56,739 nt of DNA from Candidatus Omnitrophota bacterium (lineage in GTDB: Bacteria > Ratteibacteria > UBA8468 > B48-G9 > JAFGKM01): the NCBI GenBank assembly GCA_016928555.1, contig JAFGKM010000034.1:1-56739 (forward strand), in the 5' to 3' direction. The notes beneath the pieces are model-generated. The model saw only the letters and a list, made by a program, of their open reading frames with translations, was not told the origin of the DNA and made no database searches. Shown one piece after another: positions 9,582 through 18,773 of this stretch (its first letter is position 1; each line of letters opens with the position of its first letter). Both the position numbers and the translations under genes were made by a program.

Positions 9582-9650
9582 TAATCTTTCCCCGGTTAAC
9601 ATTAATAATCAAGCCCTATTATACCCTTTTAAAAATAATGGCGCTACTTT

Positions 9651-11483
9651 TCAGAACTTCAACAGCACGTAGTTTTCCTGATGTTCCTTCGCATCCTGTT
9701 TCCACTTGCTCTCCACATCCGGCTCGTTGAAAAGTGCGGCTTTCCTGTCCCATGCAAGAAGATGCAGGGGGTCAATTACCGCCCCGCCGAACTCAATAAT
9801 GTTTTTTGGAAAAACTTCCGCTTCCGGCGTTTCGCATCTTATCCCCGTCACGCCTATGCGGGCGTACCCTCCTATGGACAGCCGCACAAAAAATGGGAAG
9901 GCTTTCACAGGGATGCGTATTTCCGTAATGGATTTTTCACTTCCAAGAGGCAGGGCGGCAACATCATAAATTTTTTCGTACGATTTTCCGTCGTAGGAGA
10001 TCTGTATCCTGCAGGCAGTCGCGCAAAGGTCCATTGTAAGCGTTTCCAACACTATCTCCATGGGCGCAAAAGGATAGTTTTTATGCACGGGGTTTTTCCC
10101 GAATATCTCTGCTTTTCTCTTCATCTCCGTAAGTTCCTTAAGCATCTCTTCCGCCTTCCCGTAGATTTCCCTGTCTTCTTTCCTTTCCCCGTAATATGCC
10201 GCCAGTTCTCCAAGCAGTCCACCCCACTCTCCGCATTCGGCTATAACCTTATTCAGCCGGTCCATCTGGAGAAATAATGCTTTTGATTCCGCGTATCCCC
10301 TTCTAATCATATTTCTCGCGGTATACCTCAATTCATTTTCCACCTTTTTCTTTCCGCATTCCACGCTCTTCCGGAGAACCTCGCTTCTGACCGCTTTATG
10401 CAAAACTGACTGCTTTTGTGCCTTTAAAGCGTCGTTTGCCGCTCCGTAATTATCATCTCTCACCATGAGCGACATAAAGAAGCTTCTCTGCTCCTCCTTT
10501 GCATAGCCGGGAAGAAGATGCTTTCCGACTTCTTCCCATGAAGGTATTCTGCCCGCCCACAATATATGCCCCGTCATGCAGCGGTTAGGCATTACGTTAT
10601 CCTGAAAACGTCCGCCGCCTTCCCATTCGGTCGCCAGATACGTGTCAATCCCCAGCCCCTCTCCGTAACGCGCAAATGTAACCGTGTTCTCAATGTCAGG
10701 CAAAACTCCCAGCTTCCCTCCGAGCGCAACCCTGAACCCGTTTTCAAGCAGTATATTTGTGCTGTCTATCCGGCGCCAGTTCAGGAAATCAAACTCGGGA
10801 CAGCTTTTAACGGTATCGTAATACCAGTCAACCATCACTATATCCTTTGACAGCCGCTCAATGAGATTTTCATAATAAAAACACATGTCCGCCCACATCC
10901 ACATAATCCTGCCGTGTTTTCTGATTTCCCCGTTGATGAAGTTTGCATGTTCCGCATAAACCCCGCCGATGCCTTCTTTTTCGGCCCTCTTCCTGCAGAG
11001 AGAGCAGGAACCGAGTTCAAACGTCTCATCAAGCCCCGCGTGTAAATTAACCGACGGAAAAATTTCCGCAACCTCGGCTATAACCGACGCCGCCCATTTC
11101 CTCGTATCTTCAAGCGAAGGGCATAAACAATCGTTCCAGTTCTGCCATGGATGCCTCGGCCCTTCCCTGACTTCGCTCATGTGCGCAAAGGAACTGTGCG
11201 TGAGAAATCTTTCGGCATGTCCCAGAAGGTTTAAACTCGGGACAACCTCCACTCCGCCTTCTCCTGCAAAGTCAATAAGCTCGCGGATTTCCTTTTTAGT
11301 CAGACCTCTTCCCGCCTCGCGGAAAGAATCAAGGCGCAGGCAGTTTTCAATGTAGAGATGGCATTGGTTGAAATGAAAACCCGCACACTTCTTTATAATC
11401 CTCTTCAAAGTTTTCAAACTCTGCGGCTGTCTTGCGATGTCTATCTGGAATGCCCTTGTCTCAAACAACGGTGTTTTCCCCAT
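9651..11483 (-). CDS. Glycoside hydrolase family 20-like protein (beta-N-acetylhexosaminidase-like)
   Basis: 610 residues without a signal peptide, so probably cytoplasmic. The N-terminal two-thirds is a TIM-barrel with GH20 features: an early FHFNQCHLYIEN strand, EVVPSLNLLGHAE, and LHAGLDETFELG, matching the GH20 HxGxDE catalytic pair (Asp-Glu). Late aromatic-rich strands (ATEWEGGG, GHILWAGRIPSWEE) line the pocket. The remaining 200 residues are a helical region and a beta domain not typical of classical hexosaminidases. AAAGGA lies six bases before the ATG. It follows the aldo/keto reductase by 11 bases in one operon. Exact glycan is unknown; GH20 enzymes act on terminal HexNAc. Confidence 0.75.
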   Translation of the reverse strand: MGKTPLFETRAFQIDIARQPQSLKTLKRIIKKCAGFHFNQCHLYIENCLRLDSFREAGRGLTKKEIRELIDFAGEGGVEVVPSLNLLGHAERFLTHSSFAHMSEVREGPRHPWQNWNDCLCPSLEDTRKWAASVIAEVAEIFPSVNLHAGLDETFELGSCSLCRKRAEKEGIGGVYAEHANFINGEIRKHGRIMWMWADMCFYYENLIERLSKDIVMVDWYYDTVKSCPEFDFLNWRRIDSTNILLENGFRVALGGKLGVLPDIENTVTFARYGEGLGIDTYLATEWEGGGRFQDNVMPNRCMTGHILWAGRIPSWEEVGKHLLPGYAKEEQRSFFMSLMVRDDNYGAANDALKAQKQSVLHKAVRSEVLRKSVECGKKKVENELRYTARNMIRRGYAESKALFLQMDRLNKVIAECGEWGGLLGELAAYYGERKEDREIYGKAEEMLKELTEMKRKAEIFGKNPVHKNYPFAPMEIVLETLTMDLCATACRIQISYDGKSYEKIYDVAALPLGSEKSITEIRIPVKAFPFFVRLSIGGYARIGVTGIRCETPEAEVFPKNIIEFGGAVIDPLHLLAWDRKAALFNEPDVESKWKQDAKEHQENYVLLKF

Positions 11484-11494
11484 TTTATTTCCTT

Positions 11495-12487
11495 TCAGCA
11501 GCTATCTATTATTTTGTTTATCGCCGCAAGGTCTTCTCCGCCAAAATTCATGTCCCCGGCTTTCGCATTTTCCATGGCCTGTCCGGGCCTGCGCGCTCCG
11601 GCGAGCGCATGAGTGCATCCCTGCTGATGGAAAGTCCAAGCGACGGCCAGCTGTGCAAAACTGGCGTCATATTTTTCCGCAAAAACACTCAGTTCATCAA
11701 GCATTTTCCGGACTCTTATCCTGTTTCCCCTGCTGAAAAGAGGGTTATCCCTCCTGTGGTCGCCGTCGTTAAAGACAAAATCAGGAGTAACCTTTCCCGT
11801 GAGCAGTCCCCTTGCAAGAGGGGAGTACGCAAGAAATGCAATGCCCCGCTTTTCGCAATAAGGGATGTTGTCCTTTTCTCTTTTTCTGTCAAGCATGCTG
11901 TAGCTTTCCTGGTCGGCGTCAATCTGCCCCGTTTTCAGATAGCTTTCCAGATGTCCGACGCCGGCGTTGCTCACTCCTATGGCCCTTATCTTGCCTTCCT
12001 GTTTAAGCTTCAGCAGTTCATTCATAGTATCTTCGACGGGCGTCGTTGCATCCTGCCAGTGCGTCTGGTAAAGGTCTATGTAATCCGTGCCGATACGGCG
12101 CAGGCTCATTTCTATCTCGGACCTTATTGACACGGGAGAAAGATATTTGAAAACCTTTATATCGCCCGAACCCCCGCGTATCGCCTTTTCATCCGACGTG
12201 AAATGGTATTCCCCCTCTTCTCTGTCCCACACCAGACCGCACTTTGTCGCAAGCACCGCCCTTTCCCGAACGCCTTTTAACGCCCTGCCGACAATTTCCT
12301 CGGACAGCCCGAACCCGTATACGGGAGCGGTATCGATAAGGTTGATGCCTGCATCCATGGCGGCCTTAATTGTTTCCACGGATTCTTTTTCCTCCGTACC
12401 GCCCCACATCCATCCGCCTATGGCCCAGGCGCCGAGCCCCACCGCCGACGCCTTTATCCCCGACTTTCCAAGTTCTCTGTATTGCAC
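11495..12487 (-). CDS. Aldo/keto reductase
   Basis: An NAD(P)H-dependent carbonyl or sugar reductase, 330 residues. The catalytic tetrad is visible: Asp in LIDTAPVYG, Tyr in that same segment, Lys in LATKCG and His in YQTHWQD. The C-terminal cofactor motif includes a GARRPGQ-like loop. Translation starts at a GTG with GGAGG six bases upstream. It is first in a two-gene operon with the GH20-like enzyme, suggesting sequential handling of a released sugar; the substrate cannot be assigned. Confidence 0.9.
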   Translation of the reverse strand: MQYRELGKSGIKASAVGLGAWAIGGWMWGGTEEKESVETIKAAMDAGINLIDTAPVYGFGLSEEIVGRALKGVRERAVLATKCGLVWDREEGEYHFTSDEKAIRGGSGDIKVFKYLSPVSIRSEIEMSLRRIGTDYIDLYQTHWQDATTPVEDTMNELLKLKQEGKIRAIGVSNAGVGHLESYLKTGQIDADQESYSMLDRKREKDNIPYCEKRGIAFLAYSPLARGLLTGKVTPDFVFNDGDHRRDNPLFSRGNRIRVRKMLDELSVFAEKYDASFAQLAVAWTFHQQGCTHALAGARRPGQAMENAKAGDMNFGGEDLAAINKIIDSC

Positions 12488-12581
12488 AATTTACCTCCGC
12501 TGTTAAAAGTATTTTCCCTCTTTCAAAAATTATAACATTTTTTAAACCGTGCAGAAATATATGCCGGCCGCCAAATAAAAT

Positions 12582-12610
12582 TTGCAATTTGCCGTTCACG
12601 GTTATAGAAT
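12582..12610 (+). promoter_or_regulatory. Candidate promoter for the AAA ATPase cassette
   Basis: TTGCAA at 12582, a 17-base spacer, TAGAAT at 12605. It lies 30 bases before the ATPase ATG in the gap divergent from the aldo/keto reductase. Confidence 0.45.
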
Positions 12611-12639
12611 ATCAATTGGAATACCCGAGGCAAAACCAT

Positions 12640-14178
12640 ATGGAAAAATGCAAGAAGGAAATAGATATACTTGTAAGAGCGCGGTACCCTCTTATTTTTG
12701 TTACCACCTATGAGGAAGAACGCCTTGCAGGATTCATAAGCAACCTGAGCAAAGAGCAGAATAAACAGCTCTTCCTCTGGTCGGTAACCTCGGGCATGCA
12801 CAAACACGGGGAAAACAAGATTGACGAGGCGACAAAAGACCCGCTTTCGGCCCTGAATTGCGTGGAACGCCAGACAGGCCCAGTCATATTTCTTTTCCAT
12901 GACTTCCATCCCTATCTTTCAGACCCGGCAATAGTGCGTAAACTGCGCGATCTTGTGAAAAATCTTAAAAGCACCTATGAAACTTTGATATTCGTTTCGC
13001 CCGTTCTTTCGGTTCCCGTGGAACTGGAAAAAGACCTGGCAATAGTGGACATGGAACTGCCTGACCGCGAAATAATAAGCGGCCTGCTTGATTCAATCGC
13101 AAGCGCGGTGTCTTCCCGTTCCGCGATAAAAATAGACCTTCCGCGGGAGATAAAGGAAAAACTCGTTGATGCGGCGCTCGGGCTGACTTACAACGAAGCG
13201 GAGAACGCCTTTGCGCGCGCAATCGTCACCGATAACGCGCTCGGGATTAAGGATATTGAAAGGGTTCTCGACGAAAAAAAACAGATTATAAGGAAATCCG
13301 GCATACTCGATTACTTCCATACCGAAGAAAAAATAGGGAATGTCGGAGGATTGAACAACCTTAAGGCATGGCTGAAAAAAAGGGCGCTGGCATTCACGCA
13401 AAAAGCAAAAGACTTCGGACTGCCGGAACCGAAAGGAATACTGCTGGTGGGTGTACAGGGCTGCGGCAAATCCCTGACGGCAAAAGCGGTTTCCAACCTC
13501 TGGCAGATTCCGCTGCTCAGATTTGACGTTGGCCGGGTATTTTCAGGAATCGTCGGCTCGTCCGAGGAAAACATGCGAAAGGCGATAAAGACGGCCGAAT
13601 CCATAGCACCCGTGATACTCTGGATAGACGAGATAGAAAAATCCCTTTCCGGCGTACAGAGTTCGACATTTTCAGACGCGGGCACAAGCGCCAGGGTATT
13701 CGGCACGTTTATAACGTGGCTGCAGGAAAAAAACAAGCCGGTATTCGTCATTGCGACGGCCAATAACATACAGCTTCTACCTCCCGAACTGCTGAGGAAA
13801 GGCAGGTTTGACGAGATATTTTTCATTGACCTGCCTTCAACTGAAGAACGCGCGGAGATATTCAAAATACATCTTAGGAAAAGAAACAGGAAACCCGAAA
13901 ATTTTGACGTCGGCGCGATGGCCGGCGCAAGTTTCAATTTCAGCGGAGCGGAGATTGAACAGGCGGTAATTTCCGCACTCTTCGACGCTTTTACGGAAAA
14001 CAGGGAATTAACCTCCGGAGATATTATCAACAGCATAAAAAACAGCGTACCTCTGGCTTTAACGATGAGCGAAACCATAAACGGCCTGCGGCAGTGGGCT
14101 GAAACCCGCACCGTGCCGGCGACAATCAATGCAATGCAGGACGGAAAGCCCGCGGGCGGAAGAAAGCTTGAACTGTAA
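12640..14178 (+). CDS. Ycf46-like AAA ATPase
   Basis: 512 residues. An N-terminal domain (1-240) begins IDILVRARYPLIFVTTYEEER, typical of Ycf46-type proteins. The AAA module has Walker A GVQGCGKS (about 271-278), Walker B ILWIDEIEK (about 325-333), sensor 1 VIATANN, the RKGRFDEIF arginine-finger segment and a C-terminal lid. The frame is open for 90 codons upstream, but the ATG at 12640 has GAGG nine bases upstream and matches the family start. Ycf46 in cyanobacteria has been linked to CO2 uptake, but its role elsewhere is unknown. The downstream DUF1257 (Ycf35-like) and DUF2997 genes are known companions of this ATPase, so they probably act together. Confidence 0.85.
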   Translation: MEKCKKEIDILVRARYPLIFVTTYEEERLAGFISNLSKEQNKQLFLWSVTSGMHKHGENKIDEATKDPLSALNCVERQTGPVIFLFHDFHPYLSDPAIVRKLRDLVKNLKSTYETLIFVSPVLSVPVELEKDLAIVDMELPDREIISGLLDSIASAVSSRSAIKIDLPREIKEKLVDAALGLTYNEAENAFARAIVTDNALGIKDIERVLDEKKQIIRKSGILDYFHTEEKIGNVGGLNNLKAWLKKRALAFTQKAKDFGLPEPKGILLVGVQGCGKSLTAKAVSNLWQIPLLRFDVGRVFSGIVGSSEENMRKAIKTAESIAPVILWIDEIEKSLSGVQSSTFSDAGTSARVFGTFITWLQEKNKPVFVIATANNIQLLPPELLRKGRFDEIFFIDLPSTEERAEIFKIHLRKRNRKPENFDVGAMAGASFNFSGAEIEQAVISALFDAFTENRELTSGDIINSIKNSVPLALTMSETINGLRQWAETRTVPATINAMQDGKPAGGRKLEL

Positions 14179-14209
14179 AGCGGCAGATTCTGCTCATCCT
14201 CCCATAAAA

Positions 14210-14974
14210 ATGCAAAACGGCAGCCGGTTTAAAAAAATAGAGAGCGACGGCATTATCGTGGGGATAACGAAGAAAGACGCCCGCGCCAGCAGATTTGCCC
14301 ATATTGAAGTCGGGAGCGAAGAGAAGGGAGCGGATGAAATACCCGACGGCAGAAAATATTTCCCGTGCCACAAATGCAACAGGAACAACAGGAAGGGAAA
14401 CCTTTACTGCATATACTGCGGAGAGATTTTCCCCGACGTGGCGGAAAAGACCGACAGCGGGCTGGAGCCGTACGAAATAAAATGCCCCCGGTGCGGCAAA
14501 ACCGGGAACAAAAACCAGAAACACTGCATCTGGTGCGGGTACAGCTTTGTGTGGACGGACGAGGATATCCTGCAGGAAGGCAGAGAGGTTGAGATAGAAA
14601 TAAACGGAACAAAATACCGGTCAACGGACCGCTATCTCCCCGCATACATAAAAGATGCCATGGTCAGGATAAAAACACAAGACTTGACCAAAGAAAACAT
14701 GGAAAAGATTTTTAAGAACCTTCAAATCAGAAAAGAGGAAAGCAGGATTAACCTGCTGACGGAGATAGAAAAAAACAAAAACAGGATGATTTCTTACATT
14801 ATGCTCGCGGGAGGCGGAGTTTTGACGTTCGCGGGGTTTTTGTTTCTTCATAAAATGCTTATTACGCCGGCGTTTTTCCTCGGCGGCCCGGGAATTTTGC
14901 TTATTATGGCGGCGTTTTTGAGGCTGGTCGCCGTCAGTCCCCTCAGCGAAGACAACCGATTAAAAAAAGATTGA
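14210..14974 (+). CDS. Double zinc-ribbon, C-terminally membrane-anchored protein
   Basis: About 254 residues. Two zinc ribbons are visible: CHKCN...CIYCG (around residues 50-68) and CPRCGK...CIWCG (about 88-106). A charged linker and two C-terminal hydrophobic helices (about 190-240) follow, so the ribbons face the cytoplasm from the membrane. The start is uncertain; the frame opens at 14129 inside the ATPase gene, and neither ATG has a good ribosome site. It sits between the AAA ATPase and the DUF1257 gene, 31 bases after the former. It may anchor or regulate the ATPase, which is inference from position. Confidence 0.75.
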   Translation: MQNGSRFKKIESDGIIVGITKKDARASRFAHIEVGSEEKGADEIPDGRKYFPCHKCNRNNRKGNLYCIYCGEIFPDVAEKTDSGLEPYEIKCPRCGKTGNKNQKHCIWCGYSFVWTDEDILQEGREVEIEINGTKYRSTDRYLPAYIKDAMVRIKTQDLTKENMEKIFKNLQIRKEESRINLLTEIEKNKNRMISYIMLAGGGVLTFAGFLFLHKMLITPAFFLGGPGILLIMAAFLRLVAVSPLSEDNRLKKD

Positions 14975-15004
14975 ATAATGCTGCATTAAACACAGGGAGA
15001 ACCA

Positions 15005-15418
15005 ATGAGCGCGTTATGCGGAATTGAACTCACGATGGAAAGCCTCGCCCTTATCAAAAAAACTCTTGATGAACTCAGATTGCAACACAGAATGCTGGAA
15101 GAAATAGACAAGGACAGGGAAAAACTTTTTGCGATGGAAGATTCGGAAGGCCGCATTGAAAAGGTAAGCATGCTTATTACAGACGCTTACGGCCTCAAGA
15201 TGGGCCTGCAGAAACAGAAAAACGGGAAGTACCGCGTAATAACTTCCGCCTCCTCGCGGCCGCAGCTCCTAAAGCAGAAAAAAATTGCAAACAGGATAAA
15301 ACAGAGGTATGCGTATAACAGAATAAGAGAGGAACTGCAGAGCAAAGGATATTCCATAGTGGAAGAGAAAAAAACGGGCGACAATACGATAAGGCTTGTG
15401 GCAAGGCACTGGAGGTAA
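15005..15418 (+). CDS. DUF1257 (Ycf35-like) protein
   Basis: 137 residues, soluble. The C-terminal half carries the DUF1257 pattern QRYAYNRIREELQSKGY followed by IRLVARHW. The N-terminus (CGIELTMESLALIKKTL) matches the usual start of these small proteins. GGGAG lies five bases before the ATG. It is encoded next to a Ycf46-like ATPase and a DUF2997 protein, the characteristic partners. No biochemical function is established that I can name with confidence. Confidence 0.8.
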   Translation: MSALCGIELTMESLALIKKTLDELRLQHRMLEEIDKDREKLFAMEDSEGRIEKVSMLITDAYGLKMGLQKQKNGKYRVITSASSRPQLLKQKKIANRIKQRYAYNRIREELQSKGYSIVEEKKTGDNTIRLVARHWR

Positions 15419-15423
15419 CTGCA

Positions 15424-15633
15424 ATGGCGGGGAAAGAAGAACTGGAGATTTTCATATCCGAGGAAGGAGAAATCAAGATTTACGTGAAAGGCATAAAAGG
15501 CCCTGCCTGCCGGGATATTGTCAGGAATTTTTCTTCCGGCATAGGCAGGATAACGGAGTTTGTCAAAACCTCCGAATTTTATCAGAAACCGGAAACCGGC
15601 AATATTGTAAAACATAAAGGGAGAAATGCCTGA
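15424..15633 (+). CDS. DUF2997 family small protein
   Basis: 69 residues. It has the compact pattern of DUF2997: a beta hairpin (LEIFISEEGEIKIYVKGIKG), a conserved Cys-containing helix (PACRDIVRNF) and a TSEFYQKPE segment. GGAGG lies eight bases upstream of the ATG and only five bases separate it from the DUF1257 stop. It forms a unit with the DUF1257 protein and AAA ATPase. Confidence 0.8.
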   Translation: MAGKEELEIFISEEGEIKIYVKGIKGPACRDIVRNFSSGIGRITEFVKTSEFYQKPETGNIVKHKGRNA

Positions 15634-15817
15634 CAGGATGAAGCCTCGCAGGAATAAAAAAAAAGGCGGGACAAACGGGCGGATTGAAAATCCGGACGGA
15701 CCTTTCACGCCCTCCAGCATTGAGATAACGGTTGACGGCGGGGGAACCGTATGGTTCGCCTCTTCTGCCCCGATATTTGAGAAAGAAAAGGGCGTGAAAA
15801 ATAATCTCTGCGGATAA
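15626..15817 (+). CDS. Small basic ORF of unknown function
   Basis: 63 codons with a Lys/Arg-rich N-terminus, overlapping the DUF2997 gene by eight bases, with AAGGGAG just before the ATG. Overlap and ribosome site argue for translation; composition gives no family. It could be a spurious extension of the operon. Confidence 0.45.
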   Translation: MPDRMKPRRNKKKGGTNGRIENPDGPFTPSSIEITVDGGGTVWFASSAPIFEKEKGVKNNLCG

Positions 15818-15896
15818 AAAATTATTAAGAGCGCCTGCCTGAAATACGCGAAGCTTATGAAAAACGCTTGAAAATTGCTATAATCGGGAGATGCGC

Positions 15897-16811
15897 ATGC
15901 GTAAATTTTTCGTTCTGACATTAATTTTGTTTTCCGTCCTTCCCTGCCGTCCGCAGAACGCACTGCCGAAACCGGACGGATTTATCAACGACTACGCAAA
16001 CACTCTTGCTCCTGATGAAAAAGAGGCGCTGGAGTCTCTCGCCGCTTCCATCGAGAAAGAAACGTCTGCCGAGATATCTACCGCGATAATCAACAGCCTT
16101 GAAGGGAAAAACCTTGAGGATTACGCCCTTGAGATTTTCAACGGATGGGGCGTCGGCAAAAAAGGCAAGGACAACGGCGTTCTGATACTGGTAAGCATAA
16201 GCGACCGGCAGATGAGGATAGAGGTCGGCTACGGCCTCGAATCCGTTCTGCCGGACGCGGTCTGCGGCAGGATAATAAGAAATGTAATGGCGCCGCAGTT
16301 CAGGGAGGGCAACTATTACAGGGGGATTTACGAGGCAATCACGGCAATGGGGGAAACCATAAAAGGCGAGCCGCCCGCTTCCGCAACCTCTAATACGGAC
16401 AGTATAAAATTCATAGGCTTTCTTGCAGTGTGGCACGCATTTCTTATTTTGTTTTCCTTTTTATTGTTTCACATCGCCGGTGTTATAATATACTTTGCCG
16501 CAGTTACCCCGCTGGTTCTGACAGCGCTGGCTTCCGAAAACGGCAGTCAATACCAGGCGGCGATGGGCTTGCTGGCCGTTGTCCCGTTTTTCATAGTATT
16601 TTTCATGGGAATGGCGGCACCGTTTATATTTGGAATTTTGAGCTGGCGGCTGAAGAAAAAATATAAGAAGAGCTGGAAAGAACACATCCCCTCCTATCTG
16701 AAAAAACCCATGTCGCGCTCGGGCTTTTCGGGAAGTTCCCGGGGAGGAGGAAGAGGAGGAAGCTTCGGCGGAGGCAGCAGCGGGGGAGGAGGAGCAAGCG
16801 GCAGCTGGTAA
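15897..16811 (+). CDS. TPM-domain membrane protein
   Basis: About 304 residues. A signal peptide (FFVLTLILFSVLPC) is followed by a TPM domain (about 25-155) with INDYANTLAPDEK, GWGVGKKGKDNGVL and IEVGYGLE, the hallmark segments. Three hydrophobic helices follow, then a Gly/Ser-rich C-terminus ending ASGSW. The TPM domain therefore faces the periplasm. The ATG at 15897 has GGGAG six bases upstream; an ATG six bases earlier is also in frame. LemA follows directly; TPM and LemA genes are commonly paired. TPM proteins have been called phosphatases or photosystem repair factors, neither of which can be claimed here. Confidence 0.85.
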   Translation: MRKFFVLTLILFSVLPCRPQNALPKPDGFINDYANTLAPDEKEALESLAASIEKETSAEISTAIINSLEGKNLEDYALEIFNGWGVGKKGKDNGVLILVSISDRQMRIEVGYGLESVLPDAVCGRIIRNVMAPQFREGNYYRGIYEAITAMGETIKGEPPASATSNTDSIKFIGFLAVWHAFLILFSFLLFHIAGVIIYFAAVTPLVLTALASENGSQYQAAMGLLAVVPFFIVFFMGMAAPFIFGILSWRLKKKYKKSWKEHIPSYLKKPMSRSGFSGSSRGGGRGGSFGGGSSGGGGASGSW

Positions 16812-16824
16812 AGGAGATATTACA

Positions 16825-17391
16825 ATGAAAAAGGGCTATATTGTATTTTTGGTTGCAGTCGCAATACTGTTTTCTGCATATCAGGCATTCAAGTTCCAGT
16901 ATAACCGCCTCGTCTTACTGGATCAGAAGGTGCAGGAATCATGGTCGCAGATTGAAAACGTGCTGCAGAGGAGAAACGACCTCATACCCAATCTTGTTGA
17001 AACCGTAAAAGGCTATGCTAAACATGAAAAGGAGCTTTTCCTGGAGGTTACGGAAGCAAGAAGCAGATGGGCGGGCGCAAAAACAGTCAAGGAAAAAGAA
17101 GCGGCGGCAGGCGGGATTTCCGGAGTATTGAGCAGGCTTCTCCTCGTTGCGGAGAACTACCCGGAATTGAAGGCGAGCGGGAACTTCCTTTCACTGCAGG
17201 ATGAACTCGCCGGCGCGGAAAACAGGATTGCGGTAGAAAGAAAGCGCTACAACGAATCCGTGAACGGCTACAACAGCATCGCAAAATCATTCCCTGCAAT
17301 TCTGTTTGTAAGGCTGTTCAAATTTGACGGCGAGAAGGAATATTTTCAGTCGGTTGAAGGAAGCAGCATTCCGCCGGCCGTGCAATTTTGA
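16825..17391 (+). CDS. lemA: LemA family protein
   Basis: 188 residues. One N-terminal transmembrane helix is followed by the long helical LemA domain, with YNRLVLLDQKVQESWSQIEN, QRRNDLIPNLVETVKGYAKHE and a late YN.VNGYN segment. AAAGGAGAT precedes the ATG. It is 13 bases downstream of the TPM gene. Function is unestablished; the C-terminal helices usually face the periplasm. Confidence 0.93.
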   Translation: MKKGYIVFLVAVAILFSAYQAFKFQYNRLVLLDQKVQESWSQIENVLQRRNDLIPNLVETVKGYAKHEKELFLEVTEARSRWAGAKTVKEKEAAAGGISGVLSRLLLVAENYPELKASGNFLSLQDELAGAENRIAVERKRYNESVNGYNSIAKSFPAILFVRLFKFDGEKEYFQSVEGSSIPPAVQF

Positions 17392-17414
17392 ATCAAAATA
17401 CTTTGGAAAGAAAA

Positions 17415-18647
17415 ATGCCTCTTGAAAAATTAAAAACCGTTATCGCCGGAAGACTTTCACTGCTTGAAAAATCAGGCGCTCTGAAAGGAGCCGAACCCGT
17501 AATAGCGCGCATAAAACCCGCCTCGGGCAAAAAGGGTCCCCGCTTTATCCTTCGGGGAGATAAAAAAGAATACATAAAAATGAATTCAAATTCGTACCTC
17601 GGGCTTTCTCTGGACAGGGATGTTATAAAAGCCGAGGAGGAAACGGCCGCAAAGTTTGGAGCAGGACCCGGCTCGGTACGTTTTATAAACGGCACGTTCA
17701 AGCCTCACGCGGAACTTGAAAAAAAACTTTCATTGTTTCACGGCAGAGAAGCGGCCATCCTCTTCAGTTCGGCATATGCCGCAGTCTGCGGCACTGTCTC
17801 ATCCCTCATATCGGATGAGACCGCGGTGTTAAGCGATGCGCTGAACCACAACTCAATAATAAATGCCGTGAAGCTTTCAAAACCGAAGGAGAAGAAAATC
17901 TACGAACACCTGAATATGAATTCAATGGAGATTCAGATTAAGGGGTTAAAAGGAAGATGCAGGCGCGTTGTTATCGTCTCGGACGGAGTATTCAGCATGC
18001 GGGGAGACTATCCCGACCTTAAGAGGATGGTTTCCGTAGCGAAAGAACACAATGGCGGTTTTGAAGAAGGAATCATCACGGTGATAGACGATTCGCACGG
18101 AATAGGCGCATACGGAAAAACAGGCAGGGGGACATGCGAAGTCACGGGTGAATACGGCATAGACGCTGTCCTCTCAACGCTCGGAAAATCGCTCGGAGTT
18201 AACGGCGGCTATGCGGTATCAGACGCAAAAATCATAGAATACCTGCGCGAGTCCGCCCCCTTCTACATATATTCAAATCCAATAACCCCTGCTGAAGCCG
18301 GAGCGGCAATAAAATCCCTTGCAATCCTGAACAGCGGCAGAGGGAGGAAAATGCTTTCCTCCCTTAAAGAAACGGCAGATTATTTCAGGGAAGGGCTGGT
18401 TGAAACCGGATATGAAATAATAAAAGGGATACATCCCGTTGTTCCGCTCATGCTAAGAGAAACGGGAAAAACAATAAAGCTTGTCGCTTATCTTAAAGAA
18501 AAAGGCATTCTTGCGACGGGGCTGAAATATCCGGTTGTCCCCCGGGGAGACGAATGCATCCGTTTCCAGGTTAACTTCAGCCATACAAGGCATGATATTG
18601 ATTACGTGCTTAACGTTCTGGCCGAATATAAAAAAAGCAGCGTTTAG
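17415..18647 (+). CDS. kbl: 2-amino-3-ketobutyrate CoA ligase (glycine C-acetyltransferase)
   Basis: A PLP-dependent alpha-oxoamine synthase of about 410 residues. It has NSNSYLGLS, GSVRFINGT, SDALNHNSI, VIDDSHGIGAYG and the PLP lysine in STLGKSLGVNGGY. Family members also include biotin BioF and ALA synthase. The next gene but one hairpin is threonine dehydrogenase, so the KBL role (2-amino-3-ketobutyrate plus CoA to glycine and acetyl-CoA) is the best reading. The frame opens at a TTG overlapping the lemA stop; the ATG at 17415 with GGAAAG four bases upstream is preferred. Confidence 0.87.
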   Translation: MPLEKLKTVIAGRLSLLEKSGALKGAEPVIARIKPASGKKGPRFILRGDKKEYIKMNSNSYLGLSLDRDVIKAEEETAAKFGAGPGSVRFINGTFKPHAELEKKLSLFHGREAAILFSSAYAAVCGTVSSLISDETAVLSDALNHNSIINAVKLSKPKEKKIYEHLNMNSMEIQIKGLKGRCRRVVIVSDGVFSMRGDYPDLKRMVSVAKEHNGGFEEGIITVIDDSHGIGAYGKTGRGTCEVTGEYGIDAVLSTLGKSLGVNGGYAVSDAKIIEYLRESAPFYIYSNPITPAEAGAAIKSLAILNSGRGRKMLSSLKETADYFREGLVETGYEIIKGIHPVVPLMLRETGKTIKLVAYLKEKGILATGLKYPVVPRGDECIRFQVNFSHTRHDIDYVLNVLAEYKKSSV

Positions 18648-18651
18648 CGGG

Positions 18652-18715
18652 TAGCGTATAGCGCATAGAAAATACAATTAAAAGCTTTTTACTGAACGCT
18701 TAACACTATACGCTA
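18652..18715. repeat. Inverted repeat between kbl and tdh
   Basis: TAGCGTATAG (18652-18661) faces CTATACGCTA (18706-18715), a perfect 10-base palindrome with a 44-base A/T-rich loop. There is no T-run, so it is more likely a dispersed repeat or processing stem than a terminator. Confidence 0.6.
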
Positions 18716-18773
18716 AAAAGGGTAAAACGAAACCCCTCACTATGAGGGTATAGCAAAGGAGGGTTCGGGGTAA

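Noticed and set aside
12370-12639. Extended N-terminus of the AAA ATPase
   Set aside because: The upstream 90 codons are antisense to the aldo/keto reductase start and lack a ribosome site.
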